Assembly (NCBI GenBank): GCA_964537825.1
Contig: CAZIDL010000002.1
Span: 62,001 to 126,000 of the forward strand
DNA from: CAZIDL01 sp964537825
GTDB taxonomy: Bacteria; Bacteroidota; Bacteroidia; Flavobacteriales_D; CAYVSK01
Length of the DNA: 64,000 bases
Direction of reading: 5' to 3'
Part shown: in pieces, positions 1 to 7,713 of the stretch
Numbering within the stretch: the first letter of the stretch is position 1
Layout of the letters: every line of letters begins with the position of its first letter
Made by a program: the position numbers and the translations under genes
The notes under the pieces: model-generated
Told to the model about the DNA's origin: nothing
What the model saw: the letters and a program-made list of their open reading frames with translations, nothing else
Database searches by the model: none

Positions 1-1
1 A

Positions 2-331
2 TATAACAGCTCCAATACTTCCCACATCGTTGAGTTGTGTGAAGAAAAGGTCCCCTCCTATTTCATCCGTTCTTCTGACGAGATCGAAGGGGAGCGGATC
101 CATCACTTCGACATCCACAAAAACCAGGAGATCAGGACCGATCGTTTTATACCCGATCGGAGACCCGTGGACATCATGCTCACGAGCGGAGCTTCCTGCC
201 CTGACAGTTCCGTGGACGCTGTATTGAGAAAAGTGCTTGGCTTATTCCCCGACGCGCGGAATGTGGAAGAGGTTCTGGGCGAGCTTCTGGAGGAGGAGGA
301 GCGCCCTTCAGCCGATCAACCCCTCCGTTAG
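2..331 (+). CDS. ispH: 4-hydroxy-3-methylbut-2-enyl diphosphate reductase, C-terminal part (5' end outside window)
   Basis: IspH (LytB) is the iron-sulfur enzyme of the last step of the MEP pathway, making IPP and DMAPP. The frame is open from base 2 and encodes 109 residues to a TAG at 329-331, so the gene begins upstream of the window. The visible part opens with YNSSNTSHIVELCEE and later has LTSGASCPD. These match the two conserved C-terminal IspH signatures, the substrate-binding NSSN motif and the TSGAS(C)PD turn. The iron-sulfur cysteines would lie in the missing part. The last 24 bases overlap the convergent PIG-L gene. The identification rests on motif recognition and is strong. Confidence 0.9.
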   Translation, partial: YNSSNTSHIVELCEEKVPSYFIRSSDEIEGERIHHFDIHKNQEIRTDRFIPDRRPVDIMLTSGASCPDSSVDAVLRKVLGLFPDARNVEEVLGELLEEEERPSADQPLR

Positions 332-1027
332 ATCCTTATAAGCTGTTTTCGGGCTTTCATAGAAAAGCTCGAATCTTGCCACCCGATCGATCCGATCCTT
401 CACACCGGAACGCTCGATCACCTTTTGATAAGTCCTATAACAGTCGAGCGCTTTTCGAAAGGCTTCAATATCCGCATCGTTCAAAGAGATCGCACATCCG
501 ATCTCCGCTTCCATGGATTGACGGACCGGAAAGGCCTTGCCCGCAAAGGGATCACCCCCTTGGTCCAAAAGGGTATAAAAAGCCAGTCGTTCGAGCGGAA
601 ATCCGCCTTCCTCCAGCAGATCCAGATAAGCACGTTTAACGACAGCATGGGTCACCAGGTGATCGTGGAATCCACTGATACCATGGACCGGATAGCTGAT
701 CAGAATATTGGGCCTTACCTTGCGGACGTGATCCTTTATCGCTTGCTCCAGCACCCGTGGATCCAATTCTTTAAGGCCCGAATCAGGAAATCTAAGGACC
801 TCCAGGCTGCTCAATCCCAAAACGTTCTGTACGTCCAGCATTTCCTGATAGCGAAGCTCCCCCATGGCCTCTTTGCTAAGGTCCATCTCGAAGCGCACCT
901 TCGTGGCCTCACCACGCGTTAACGTGAGCAGGTGCACCTCATGTCCTTCCTGGATCTGATGGTGCATGGCAGCGGCCGGCCCAAACGATTCGTCATCCGG
1001 ATGCGGAAATACATAGAGAAAACGCAT
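308..1027 (-). CDS. PIG-L family (LmbE-like) deacetylase
   Basis: A 239-residue protein of the PIG-L/LmbE fold, zinc-dependent enzymes that remove acetyl groups from N-acetylglucosaminyl conjugates and related sugars. Residues 8-13 read PHPDDE, the family's metal-binding and catalytic motif. A second histidine cluster, HDHLVTH at 121-127, supplies the probable third ligand. The length is normal for the family. No signal peptide is visible, so it is probably cytoplasmic. The true substrate cannot be told from sequence. In Bacteroidota such genes sit in thiol (bacillithiol-type) or glycan pathways, but no partner glycosyltransferase is next to it. Its 3' end overlaps ispH by 24 bp on the opposite strand. 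Confidence 0.85.
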   Translation of the reverse strand: MRFLYVFPHPDDESFGPAAAMHHQIQEGHEVHLLTLTRGEATKVRFEMDLSKEAMGELRYQEMLDVQNVLGLSSLEVLRFPDSGLKELDPRVLEQAIKDHVRKVRPNILISYPVHGISGFHDHLVTHAVVKRAYLDLLEEGGFPLERLAFYTLLDQGGDPFAGKAFPVRQSMEAEIGCAISLNDADIEAFRKALDCYRTYQKVIERSGVKDRIDRVARFELFYESPKTAYKDLTEGLIG

Positions 1028-1037
1028 GGGGACGGAT

Positions 1038-1045
1038 TATCTTTG
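1038..1045 (+). promoter_or_regulatory. Bacteroidota -7 box TATCTTTG upstream of corA
   Basis: Exact match to TAnnTTTG, the Bacteroidota sigma-A -7 element, 67 nt before the corA ATG. A 7/8 match, TATCTTTC at 1093-1100, lies only 12 nt before the ATG and fits the short leaders seen elsewhere in this window. Either or both could drive corA. Confidence 0.4.
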
Positions 1046-1112
1046 ATACGCTCGAAATTATGAAGCCAAAGCGCATCGTTCGCTTCAAATCCTATCTTTC
1101 ACCTTTCCAAGA

Positions 1113-2201
1113 ATGTCCCAGAAAAAGAGAAAGCCACGCAACAACCTGAAGCGTAGGAAGAAGCTTCAGAACAAAGTGGGAGCCCCTCCTGGGAGCCTGC
1201 TCTACGTGGGTGAGGAGAGCGAGGAAGTGCAGAGCTTCGAGGTTGTGGACTACACGCCCGAAGCTGTACGGGAAGGCCTTGCAAGTGATATCAAAGAGCT
1301 GCTCCCTTATCAGTCCACCAACAGCGTAACCTGGATCAACGTGAACGGATTGGATCAGGTTGAACGGATCGGGGAATTGGGGGAACGCTTCAACCTTCAC
1401 CCTCTGCTCGTCGAGGACATTCTGAATACGGACCACCGTCCGAAGTTCGAACACCATGGGGACCACCTCTTTTTGACCCTAAAAATGCTTGAGGTCAGGG
1501 ACGAAAGGATCGAAAGCGAACAGGTCAGCCTCGTGCTCGGGAATGGATATGTATTGAGCTTTCAAGAACGCAAGGGGGATGTTTTCGACCCGGTCCGGAC
1601 CCGCCTGCGGAACAAGAAAGGACTGATCCGTAACTTAGGCTCCGACCACCTTTTTTATGCCCTTCTTGACGCCCTTGTGGATCATTATTTCCTCGTTATC
1701 GATCATATGGACACCCGGATCGAGGAGCTTGACAGCGCGATCATCAATGACCCGCAAAGCGTTGAGCCTCATGATATCCGCGCCCTCAAGAAGGAAGCAG
1801 TCCATCTGCGAAAGAGCATCGCACCGGTAAGAGAAGCGGTCGGGACGCTCCTGAGCTCCAAAGCAGAGCTTATTTCCGAACGCACCAGCAGGTACTTGCG
1901 GGATGTGCACGACCACACCGTGGCGGTGGTAAGCTCCCTCGAAACCCAGCGGGAACTGGGATCTGACCTCCTCGATACCTACATGTCCCTCCTTTCTGTC
2001 CGGATGAACAACATCATGAAAGTATTGACCATCATCGCTTCGATCTTCATCCCCTTGACCTTCATCGCAGGGGTCTATGGGATGAACTTCGAGCATATGC
2101 CCGAACTGACCAAGCCTTGGGGTTATCCAGCGGTCCTTGGGACCATGCTCCTTACCGCCTTGGGCATGCTCCTTTATTTCAGGCGGAAAGGTTGGATATG
2201 A
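1113..2201 (+). CDS. corA: Magnesium/cobalt transporter CorA
   Basis: CorA is the homopentameric inner-membrane Mg2+/Co2+ channel. The 362-residue protein has a large cytoplasmic N-terminal domain, a long helical region (about residues 195-280) and two membrane helices at the C-terminus. The YGMN selectivity motif that follows the first helix is at 322-325 (GMN 323-325). After the second helix it ends in the usual basic tail (FRRKGWI). The first 25 residues are very lysine/arginine-rich. It starts at the ATG at 1113, preceded by TANNTTTG-like boxes. The gene appears monocistronic, because the next gene has its own promoter box. Confidence 0.95.
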   Translation: MSQKKRKPRNNLKRRKKLQNKVGAPPGSLLYVGEESEEVQSFEVVDYTPEAVREGLASDIKELLPYQSTNSVTWINVNGLDQVERIGELGERFNLHPLLVEDILNTDHRPKFEHHGDHLFLTLKMLEVRDERIESEQVSLVLGNGYVLSFQERKGDVFDPVRTRLRNKKGLIRNLGSDHLFYALLDALVDHYFLVIDHMDTRIEELDSAIINDPQSVEPHDIRALKKEAVHLRKSIAPVREAVGTLLSSKAELISERTSRYLRDVHDHTVAVVSSLETQRELGSDLLDTYMSLLSVRMNNIMKVLTIIASIFIPLTFIAGVYGMNFEHMPELTKPWGYPAVLGTMLLTALGMLLYFRRKGWI

Positions 2202-2229
2202 GCGTCCGGTGTGAGCTCAAGGGATCTTG

Positions 2230-2237
2230 TAACTTTG
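2230..2237 (+). promoter_or_regulatory. -7 box TAACTTTG upstream of the pRiA4b ORF-3-like gene
   Basis: Exact TAnnTTTG match with 16 nt between the box and the ATG at 2254, giving a leader of roughly ten bases. It probably drives the two-gene unit with miaA. Confidence 0.6.
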
Positions 2238-2253
2238 TGCCAAAAGCTCCTCT

Positions 2254-2799
2254 ATGCGCGTAATGAAATTTCGTACGCTCCTCGATACGGAGGATGATGT
2301 TTTCCGCGACATCGAGATCCCGGAGGATGCCACCCTTAAAGACCTGCACGAGCAAATTCAGAGCGCTTTCGGTTTGAGCGGCCAGGAGATGTCCTCTTTC
2401 TATTTGAGTGACGATCAATGGGCCAAGGGGGAAGAATTCCCCCTGATCGACATGGGTGATGAAGAAGAAGGGCAGCGGACCATGGATGATGTTCCGATCG
2501 CAGAACTCGTGAGCGGAGAAGGGGATGATGAAGAGCTGAAATTGCTCTACGTTTATAATTTCCTCAACATGTGGATCTTCTGTTTGGACCTCGTCAAACG
2601 AACAGAAGCTGAGCAGGACAAGGATTATCCGCGAGTGGCCATGGCCATTGGAGAACCCCCCCGTGAATCCGCTGATGATATGGATCCGCTCAAAGGCTTG
2701 GATACAGGGGAGGAGGAAGATGAAGAGCGACGGGACCAGAACGGAAGGAGTGAAGGGGACCTCGGGAGCGATGTCGACGATCTCTTCAAAGACCTCTGA
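2254..2799 (+). CDS. pRiA4b ORF-3-like (IS1096 TnpR-passenger family) protein
   Basis: A 181-residue acidic protein. Its N-terminal half (FRTLLDTEDDVFRDIEIP, then a helix with LHEQIQSAFG and DDQW) resembles the plasmid pRiA4b ORF-3/IS1096 passenger fold, a small domain common in Bacteroidota and actinobacteria with no settled biochemical function. The C-terminal third (about 140-181) is low-complexity and rich in Asp/Glu/Gly. Despite the family name there are no transposase genes or terminal repeats nearby. It has its own -7 box, and its last 29 bases overlap the chosen miaA start, so the two are likely co-transcribed. The family call is moderately sure; the function is unknown. Confidence 0.65.
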   Translation: MRVMKFRTLLDTEDDVFRDIEIPEDATLKDLHEQIQSAFGLSGQEMSSFYLSDDQWAKGEEFPLIDMGDEEEGQRTMDDVPIAELVSGEGDDEELKLLYVYNFLNMWIFCLDLVKRTEAEQDKDYPRVAMAIGEPPRESADDMDPLKGLDTGEEEDEERRDQNGRSEGDLGSDVDDLFKDL

Positions 2800-3751
2800 A
2801 GGGAAAACACCCCTTTTGGTCGCTATCGTTGGCCCTACGGCCATCGGGAAGAGTGGCCTCGCAGTGGATATGGCCCACCGTTTCGGGAGCGCAGTGATCA
2901 ATGCGGATAGCCGCCAATTCTACCGGGAGATGCGCATTGGTACTGCAAGGCCCAGTACCGAAGAGCTTAGAGGGGTTCCCCATTATTTTATGGGTGATCG
3001 CTCGATCGAAGCCCCGCTCACTGCCGGAGCTTTTGAAAAGGAGGCCATGGAGTTGCTCGAGGAGCTTTTCAGGGAAAAGCCCATCCTCTTTCTGGTCGGT
3101 GGCAGTGGGCTCTTTATCGATGCGGTCCTCGAAGGGTTGGACGACGAACTTCCTCCTCCGGATCCCGAAATACGGGGAGCCCTTGAACAAACCCTGGAGG
3201 AAAGTGGTAGCTCCCCATTGCTCGAAGAATTGAAAGAAAAGGACCCGCATCACTACGATAAGGTGGACCGAGATAATCCACGGAGGCTTATCCGCGCTTT
3301 AGAAGTGATCCGTAGCACTGGGCGTCCTCTTTCTTCTTTTCGCGGAAAGAAAAAAAAGGAGCGCCCCTTCAATATTCTAAAGATCGGACTTTGGACGGAA
3401 CGGGAAAAACTGAACGAGCGGATCTCGGAGCGCCTGGACCGGATGTTGCGAGAAGGATTGCTCGATGAGGTCAAAGCGCTGCTTCCCTATCGTGAACATC
3501 GACCATTACGTACGGTCGGGTATCAGGAACTTTTCCCCGTTTTAGAAGGCTCCAAGGATCTCGGAACGGCATGCCGGGAGATCGAAAAGAACACGCGTCA
3601 TTATGCGAAAAGACAGATGACCTGGTTCCGAAAAGCGGCGGGGATCGAATGGCATCACCCGGACGAAAGGGAAAAGATCCTGGCACGGATCGAGGAAGCG
3701 AGCGGTATCAAAGGCCGACCGGGTCCAGCTCCTTCGGATACTTCACGGTAA
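2771..3751 (+). CDS. miaA: tRNA dimethylallyltransferase MiaA
   Basis: MiaA transfers a dimethylallyl group from DMAPP to adenosine 37 of tRNAs that read U-initial codons. The 326-residue product has the P-loop GPTAIGKS at 21-28, the DSRQFY substrate motif and IGTA(R/K)P-like segment after it, VGGSGL further on, and the C-terminal RTVGYQEL and KRQMTWFR motifs. All are diagnostic. The frame is open further upstream to 2648, but that would run deep into the preceding gene. The ATG at 2771 puts the P-loop at the family's usual distance from the N-terminus and is preceded by a GGGAG-like sequence. The 3' end overlaps the convergent DUF4139 gene by 44 bp. Confidence 0.92.
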   Translation: MSTISSKTSEGKTPLLVAIVGPTAIGKSGLAVDMAHRFGSAVINADSRQFYREMRIGTARPSTEELRGVPHYFMGDRSIEAPLTAGAFEKEAMELLEELFREKPILFLVGGSGLFIDAVLEGLDDELPPPDPEIRGALEQTLEESGSSPLLEELKEKDPHHYDKVDRDNPRRLIRALEVIRSTGRPLSSFRGKKKKERPFNILKIGLWTEREKLNERISERLDRMLREGLLDEVKALLPYREHRPLRTVGYQELFPVLEGSKDLGTACREIEKNTRHYAKRQMTWFRKAAGIEWHHPDEREKILARIEEASGIKGRPGPAPSDTSR

Positions 3752-5360
3752 AGGCGAAATGAAGGGTCTTGCTAGCTCCCGGCTCCAGGTTCAAACGCCA
3801 GTTAAGGGCCCCGCTCTCCTTGTCATGTTCAGCTCCAGAGCGCTCATCGAGGCTCACTTCCACATCACCACGCCCCGATAGCGGGAGCTGATCCTTTACG
3901 CGCAATCGGACGCCTTCTTTCCGCTTGTTCTTGAGGCGGATCTCGATCTTCATTTCGAGCACTTTCTTCCCTCCGATGATCTGCGAGGTCGTCTTGTCCT
4001 CGACTTTTTCCCTTTCAACGACAACTCCCTGATCCCGGCCGAGCGAAACCTCAAGGGTATCCTCCGTGATGTTCGGGTCGATCCGCGTCTTACCAACATA
4101 GCGACCGGCATATTGAACGCTGGCCTTCCCCGGGAAAAGGTCGGTAGCCTCCCATCCACTGAGCTTGGCGATAAGGAAAGCTTCCTGTTCGAGCTTCGGG
4201 ACTGCCAAGTGATCGTGCTCCGCATCGATCTTGAGTTCTTTGATGGTGACGGAACGCCGCGATCGCCCCGAAGGGATATCGTAGGCACTCTCGATAGGGA
4301 AGCGCGTGTGAACAGCACTGCCCTCCCGGCCTTGGGGTACGGATCCCGAGGATGGGGAGGCCTCCTCCCTCATGGTTCCCGCACCCTCCTGGTCCTGAAC
4401 CTTAGCTTTTTGCTTCTGCCGCTGCTGGGAAGCGGCCTTTTTGTACTGTCGCTTCCTTCCCCCTTTTTGACTGTAGACGTTCTGCTCTTTCTTGAAGCGA
4501 AGGCGCCAGGGCTCGAGTTCGGGCCGGTCTCCGCTCTTCGTAGGGCGACCGGATGCCAAGGTAAGATCCACGCCCTCCCAATCGCGTTGCGTCATTTGCC
4601 ACACTTCTCCTTTGTAAGTAAGGTGGACAGGTTCGCTCAGGGAAGGACAATCCAGTTCATAAGCAGGCCGCCACCCAGCTCTCGAAGAGAAATAGCTCAG
4701 GGTGAGCTTTTCGCTCCCGCCCCGTTCTGCATCGACCGCAACGATGATATTGGAAACGCGCTCTTTCCCTTTCTGCTCCAATTTTCGGGTCCTATTCCGC
4801 AATTTTTGGAGCTCATCATTGAGCTCTTCGATGTCGTTCTTTACTTCGATGAGCTTATACTCGATGTCCTTCAACCGCTTGCGGTAATAAACGGCCAATT
4901 CCATAAGATCCTCGACGTCCGTCCCGGTCTGCTCGCCTTTGATGTTCTTGTTCTCGAGGATCATGCTCCGCTCCTCCTGATAGACCTTCTTCATGCTCTG
5001 CCGCAGGGAAAGTTTGAACTCGGTCTCCTCAAGGCTATCTTTTTTGGACCGGATCCGTTCTTGGAGTTCTCCTTCAGCTCCCCGCGTACGCATTCGCTTT
5101 TCGACCGAACGGATCCGCAACCCCTCACCTCCTTTGAGCTGCAAACTGTTCTCTCGAATATGGGGAGAAAGCCCTTTGAAGATCAGGACGTTACGACCTT
5201 TGTCGAGCCGAGCCCTTCCTTTCCGGGTGATCTCTGCTCCTGAGAAGAAGACCGTAGCCCGCTCGATCTCATTCGCTACATCGATACTGTCCTGAGCTTT
5301 TGCAGCGATCGGTCCGAGAAAAAAAAGGACGTATAGTAAATAGATCAGCCTACGGACCAT
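3708..5360 (-). CDS. DUF4139 (mucoidy inhibitor MuiA-like) exported protein
   Basis: A 550-residue exported protein starting with a cleavable signal peptide (hydrophobic residues 4-20, cleavage likely after AKA). The N-terminal part has the DUF4140 signature (ATVFFSGAEITRKGRARL). A coiled coil follows at about 95-200, rich in Lys/Glu/Leu. The DUF4139 part begins near LTLSYFSSRAGWRPAYEL. A Gln/Lys/Ser-rich linker at about 290-350 interrupts the DUF4139 region, a variable segment in this family. MuiA was named for a mucoidy phenotype, but the molecular function is unknown. It has its own promoter box and is followed convergently by miaA. Confidence 0.85.
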   Translation of the reverse strand: MVRRLIYLLYVLFFLGPIAAKAQDSIDVANEIERATVFFSGAEITRKGRARLDKGRNVLIFKGLSPHIRENSLQLKGGEGLRIRSVEKRMRTRGAEGELQERIRSKKDSLEETEFKLSLRQSMKKVYQEERSMILENKNIKGEQTGTDVEDLMELAVYYRKRLKDIEYKLIEVKNDIEELNDELQKLRNRTRKLEQKGKERVSNIIVAVDAERGGSEKLTLSYFSSRAGWRPAYELDCPSLSEPVHLTYKGEVWQMTQRDWEGVDLTLASGRPTKSGDRPELEPWRLRFKKEQNVYSQKGGRKRQYKKAASQQRQKQKAKVQDQEGAGTMREEASPSSGSVPQGREGSAVHTRFPIESAYDIPSGRSRRSVTIKELKIDAEHDHLAVPKLEQEAFLIAKLSGWEATDLFPGKASVQYAGRYVGKTRIDPNITEDTLEVSLGRDQGVVVEREKVEDKTTSQIIGGKKVLEMKIEIRLKNKRKEGVRLRVKDQLPLSGRGDVEVSLDERSGAEHDKESGALNWRLNLEPGASKTLHFAFTVKYPKELDPVGL

Positions 5361-5382
5361 GAGTTGAAGCTTCGGTTCGTTC

Positions 5383-5390
5383 CAAAGGTA
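5383..5390 (-). promoter_or_regulatory. -7 box (TACCTTTG on minus strand) for the DUF4139 gene
   Basis: Reads CAAAGGTA on the plus strand, an exact TAnnTTTG on the minus strand. It lies 22 nt before the ATG at 5360. Confidence 0.55.
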
Positions 5391-5437
5391 AGGATATCCG
5401 CTAAGAAGGATACTCCTTTTCAGGCTCTCAAATTCCT

Positions 5438-5445
5438 TAGCTTTG
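5438..5445 (+). promoter_or_regulatory. -7 box TAGCTTTG upstream of surE
   Basis: Exact TAnnTTTG match 16 nt before the surE ATG. A TTGGAGG-type sequence immediately before the ATG is one of the few clear Shine-Dalgarno-like sites here. It likely drives the four-gene surE-lpxB unit. Confidence 0.6.
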
Positions 5446-5461
5446 TCCCCGCAATTGGAGG

Positions 5462-6244
5462 ATGGCGAAGCGAGAGCCTTTCATATTGGTCACCAACGAC
5501 GACGGGATCTTCACTCCCGGGATCCGGGCCATGGTGAACGTTGCCCGCGAATTCGGAGAAGTGCTCGTCGTGGCACCGGATAAACCGCAATCCGGTATGG
5601 GCCATGCTATTACGGTCAACGATCCCCTTCGCATGCGTGAGTACGAACTGGACCCCGACCCGAAGATCCGTTCCTACAGCTGCAACGGTACTCCTGTGGA
5701 TAGCGTTAAGCTTGCCATCTCCCTCATCCTTCAGGGGAAACCTGACCTTTTGCTCTCAGGCATCAATCACGGTTCCAATTCCTCCATCAACGTCCTCTAT
5801 TCCGGAACGATGTCGGCCGCGGTCGAAGGAGCTCTGGAAGGGATCCCGTCGGTAGGTTGTAGCCTTCTCGACTACAGGATAAGTCGCGATATGAGCACCG
5901 CAGAGCATGTCACGCGAAAGGTCGTTCACAATGCGCTCAACAGAGAATTTCCCGACCGGGCCTGCCTGAACGTTAACATTCCCGATATATCGCTGGATGA
6001 ACTAAAGGGCATTCGGGTCTGCCGCCAGGCAAAAGCTTATTGGGAGGATGATTTCGAAGTGCGGAAAGATCCTCACGGCAAGGAATATTATTGGCTTGCA
6101 GGAGAGTTCAAGAACTTCGATAAAGGGACGGACACAGACATCTGGGCTCTTGAGAACGGATATGCATCGATCGTTCCCGTACAATACGACATGACCGCTC
6201 ATTACGAGATCGAACCGCTTCACGATTGGGATCATGAGCTCTGA
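5462..6244 (+). CDS. surE: 5'/3'-nucleotidase SurE
   Basis: SurE is a metal-dependent phosphatase acting on nucleoside 5'- and 3'-monophosphates. The 260-residue protein has the TNDDG metal-binding motif at 11-15, DKPQSGMG carrying the conserved Ser, and SGINHGSN carrying the conserved Asn. The length is typical. It is the first gene of a run in which it overlaps the next small membrane-protein gene by 11 bp, followed by lpxB and a SpoIID-domain gene. The surE-lpxB neighbourhood is, from memory, seen in other Bacteroidota. Confidence 0.95.
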   Translation: MAKREPFILVTNDDGIFTPGIRAMVNVAREFGEVLVVAPDKPQSGMGHAITVNDPLRMREYELDPDPKIRSYSCNGTPVDSVKLAISLILQGKPDLLLSGINHGSNSSINVLYSGTMSAAVEGALEGIPSVGCSLLDYRISRDMSTAEHVTRKVVHNALNREFPDRACLNVNIPDISLDELKGIRVCRQAKAYWEDDFEVRKDPHGKEYYWLAGEFKNFDKGTDTDIWALENGYASIVPVQYDMTAHYEIEPLHDWDHEL

Positions 6245-6551
6245 GCGGATCCAAAGATTCGATAGCGTTCAATGGGGAGTGCTCGGAGGACTGATCGGCT
6301 CTGTACTCAGTTTCCTGCTCCTTTTCTGGATCACTTATATGCGTGGCCAAGCTCCAGGCCTTTCCGACTTTTTCTTCGAAAAGTTCGTGAACACCCGTGA
6401 CCTTACCTGGCGGATCCTTTCCTTCTGTCTTGTGCTCGATGTTCCGATCTTTTTCCTTGCCCTTCGCTGGGATCTCGAACGATTCGCAAAAGGCGTCCTC
6501 TTCGTTTTCTTCATCTTCTTGCCTTTTATCGTCTATTTTCGCTTTTTTTAG
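6234..6551 (+). CDS. Small membrane protein between surE and lpxB
   Basis: A 105-residue protein with three predicted membrane segments: about 15-36 (VLGGLIGSVLSFLLLFWITY), 59-76 (WRILSFCLVLDVPIFFLAL) and 85-103 (GVLFVFFIFLPFIVYF). It starts at an ATG overlapping the 3' end of surE by 11 bp, and ends 31 nt before lpxB. I do not recognise a named family. Its position and size suggest a conserved helper in the surE-lpxB operon. A link to lipid A or another envelope process is inference from context only. Confidence 0.75.
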   Translation: MSSERIQRFDSVQWGVLGGLIGSVLSFLLLFWITYMRGQAPGLSDFFFEKFVNTRDLTWRILSFCLVLDVPIFFLALRWDLERFAKGVLFVFFIFLPFIVYFRFF

Positions 6552-6582
6552 GTAACGATAAGGACCCTTACTGGCCCGGACC

Positions 6583-7713
6583 TTGGATTATTACCTCATA
6601 GCCGGCGAAGCGAGCGGGGACCTTCACGGTTCCAACCTGATGAAAGCCTTAAAGGATAAGGATCCCGATGCCCGTTTTCGCTGTTGGGGAGGGGACCGCA
6701 TGAAAAGAGCAGGTGGGGATCTGGTCCGTCACTACCGTGAGACCGCCTTTATGGGCTTCGTAGAAGTGATCAAGCACCTGCGGAGCATCATGGGCTTTCT
6801 TCGCGAGTGCAAAGCGGATCTTCTCGAACATCCTCCGGATGCCCTGATCTTGATCGACTATCCGGGCTTCAACCTAAGGATCGCTGAGTTCGCCCACGAG
6901 CAGGGAATCAGGGTCTTCTATTATATTTCGCCTCAGGTCTGGGCCTGGAAAAAGAAAAGGGTCCATACCATCGGCAAATTCACCGAACGGACTTTCGTTA
7001 TCCTCCCCTTTGAAAAGGACTTCTATGCCCGCTACGGCTATGAAGTGGAATTCGTGGGGCATCCTCTATTGGATGCCATCGAAGCGGAACGGCAACAGCT
7101 CCCGGAGCGAAAAGCCTTTTTCCGGTCCATCGACAAGCCAGATGCCCCGATCATCGCACTTCTTCCCGGAAGCCGAGAGCAAGAGGTCAAACGGATGCTC
7201 CCGGCCATGTTGAACCTGAAAGCGGATCATCCGGGCCACCATTTCATCGTGGCCCGCAGTTCCGCTCTGAGCGATGAACTTTTCGTAGAAGCTGATTCCA
7301 TCGAAGGGGTCACGGTTCTTGAAGACTCCAATTACGCCATTCTTGAACATGCAGAGGCTGCTCTTGTGACCTCCGGAACAGCAACCCTCGAAACCGCCCT
7401 TTTCGGAGTGCCGTTGGTGGTTTGTTATTCAGGGGGGGAACTTTCCTTTTGGATAGCACGCCAACTCGTGAACGTTCCCTATATCTCTCTGGTCAATCTC
7501 ATCATGGGACAGGAAGTGGTCAAAGAGCTTATTCAAAGTGGATTGACCCGGGATGCCCTCAGAACAGAACTGGATCGGATCCTTCCTGGTGGGAAGGAAA
7601 GGGAACCCATGAAAAAAGCCTTCGAGGCTTTGCGTGAAAAACTTGGGGGACCCGGTGCCTCAGCCTTCACAGCATCACGTATTCTTTCGTTGACCGGACA
7701 TGAAGGAGCATGA
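6583..7713 (+). CDS. lpxB: Lipid-A-disaccharide synthase LpxB
   Basis: LpxB joins UDP-2,3-diacylglucosamine and lipid X to form the lipid A disaccharide at the inner membrane (GT19 family). The 376-residue product opens with YYLIAGEASGDLHGS, the family's N-terminal signature, and later has YYISPQVWAWKKKR, FVGHPLLDA, LLPGSREQEVKR and SGTATLETAL, all typical. The best start is a TTG at 6583, because no ATG precedes the conserved N-terminus. It overlaps the downstream gene by ATGA. The weak start may tune lpxB translation relative to surE, but that is inference. Confidence 0.95.
   Translation: MDYYLIAGEASGDLHGSNLMKALKDKDPDARFRCWGGDRMKRAGGDLVRHYRETAFMGFVEVIKHLRSIMGFLRECKADLLEHPPDALILIDYPGFNLRIAEFAHEQGIRVFYYISPQVWAWKKKRVHTIGKFTERTFVILPFEKDFYARYGYEVEFVGHPLLDAIEAERQQLPERKAFFRSIDKPDAPIIALLPGSREQEVKRMLPAMLNLKADHPGHHFIVARSSALSDELFVEADSIEGVTVLEDSNYAILEHAEAALVTSGTATLETALFGVPLVVCYSGGELSFWIARQLVNVPYISLVNLIMGQEVVKELIQSGLTRDALRTELDRILPGGKEREPMKKAFEALREKLGGPGASAFTASRILSLTGHEGA

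Noticed and set aside
2254..2799. Mobile element suggested by the IS1096-passenger family name
   Set aside because: No transposase, terminal inverted repeats or target duplications are seen around it.
4113..5243. Long open frame (376 codons) on the plus strand
   Set aside because: It is antisense to the DUF4139 gene, which has a signal peptide, recognised domains and a promoter box. The plus-strand product has no recognisable motifs.
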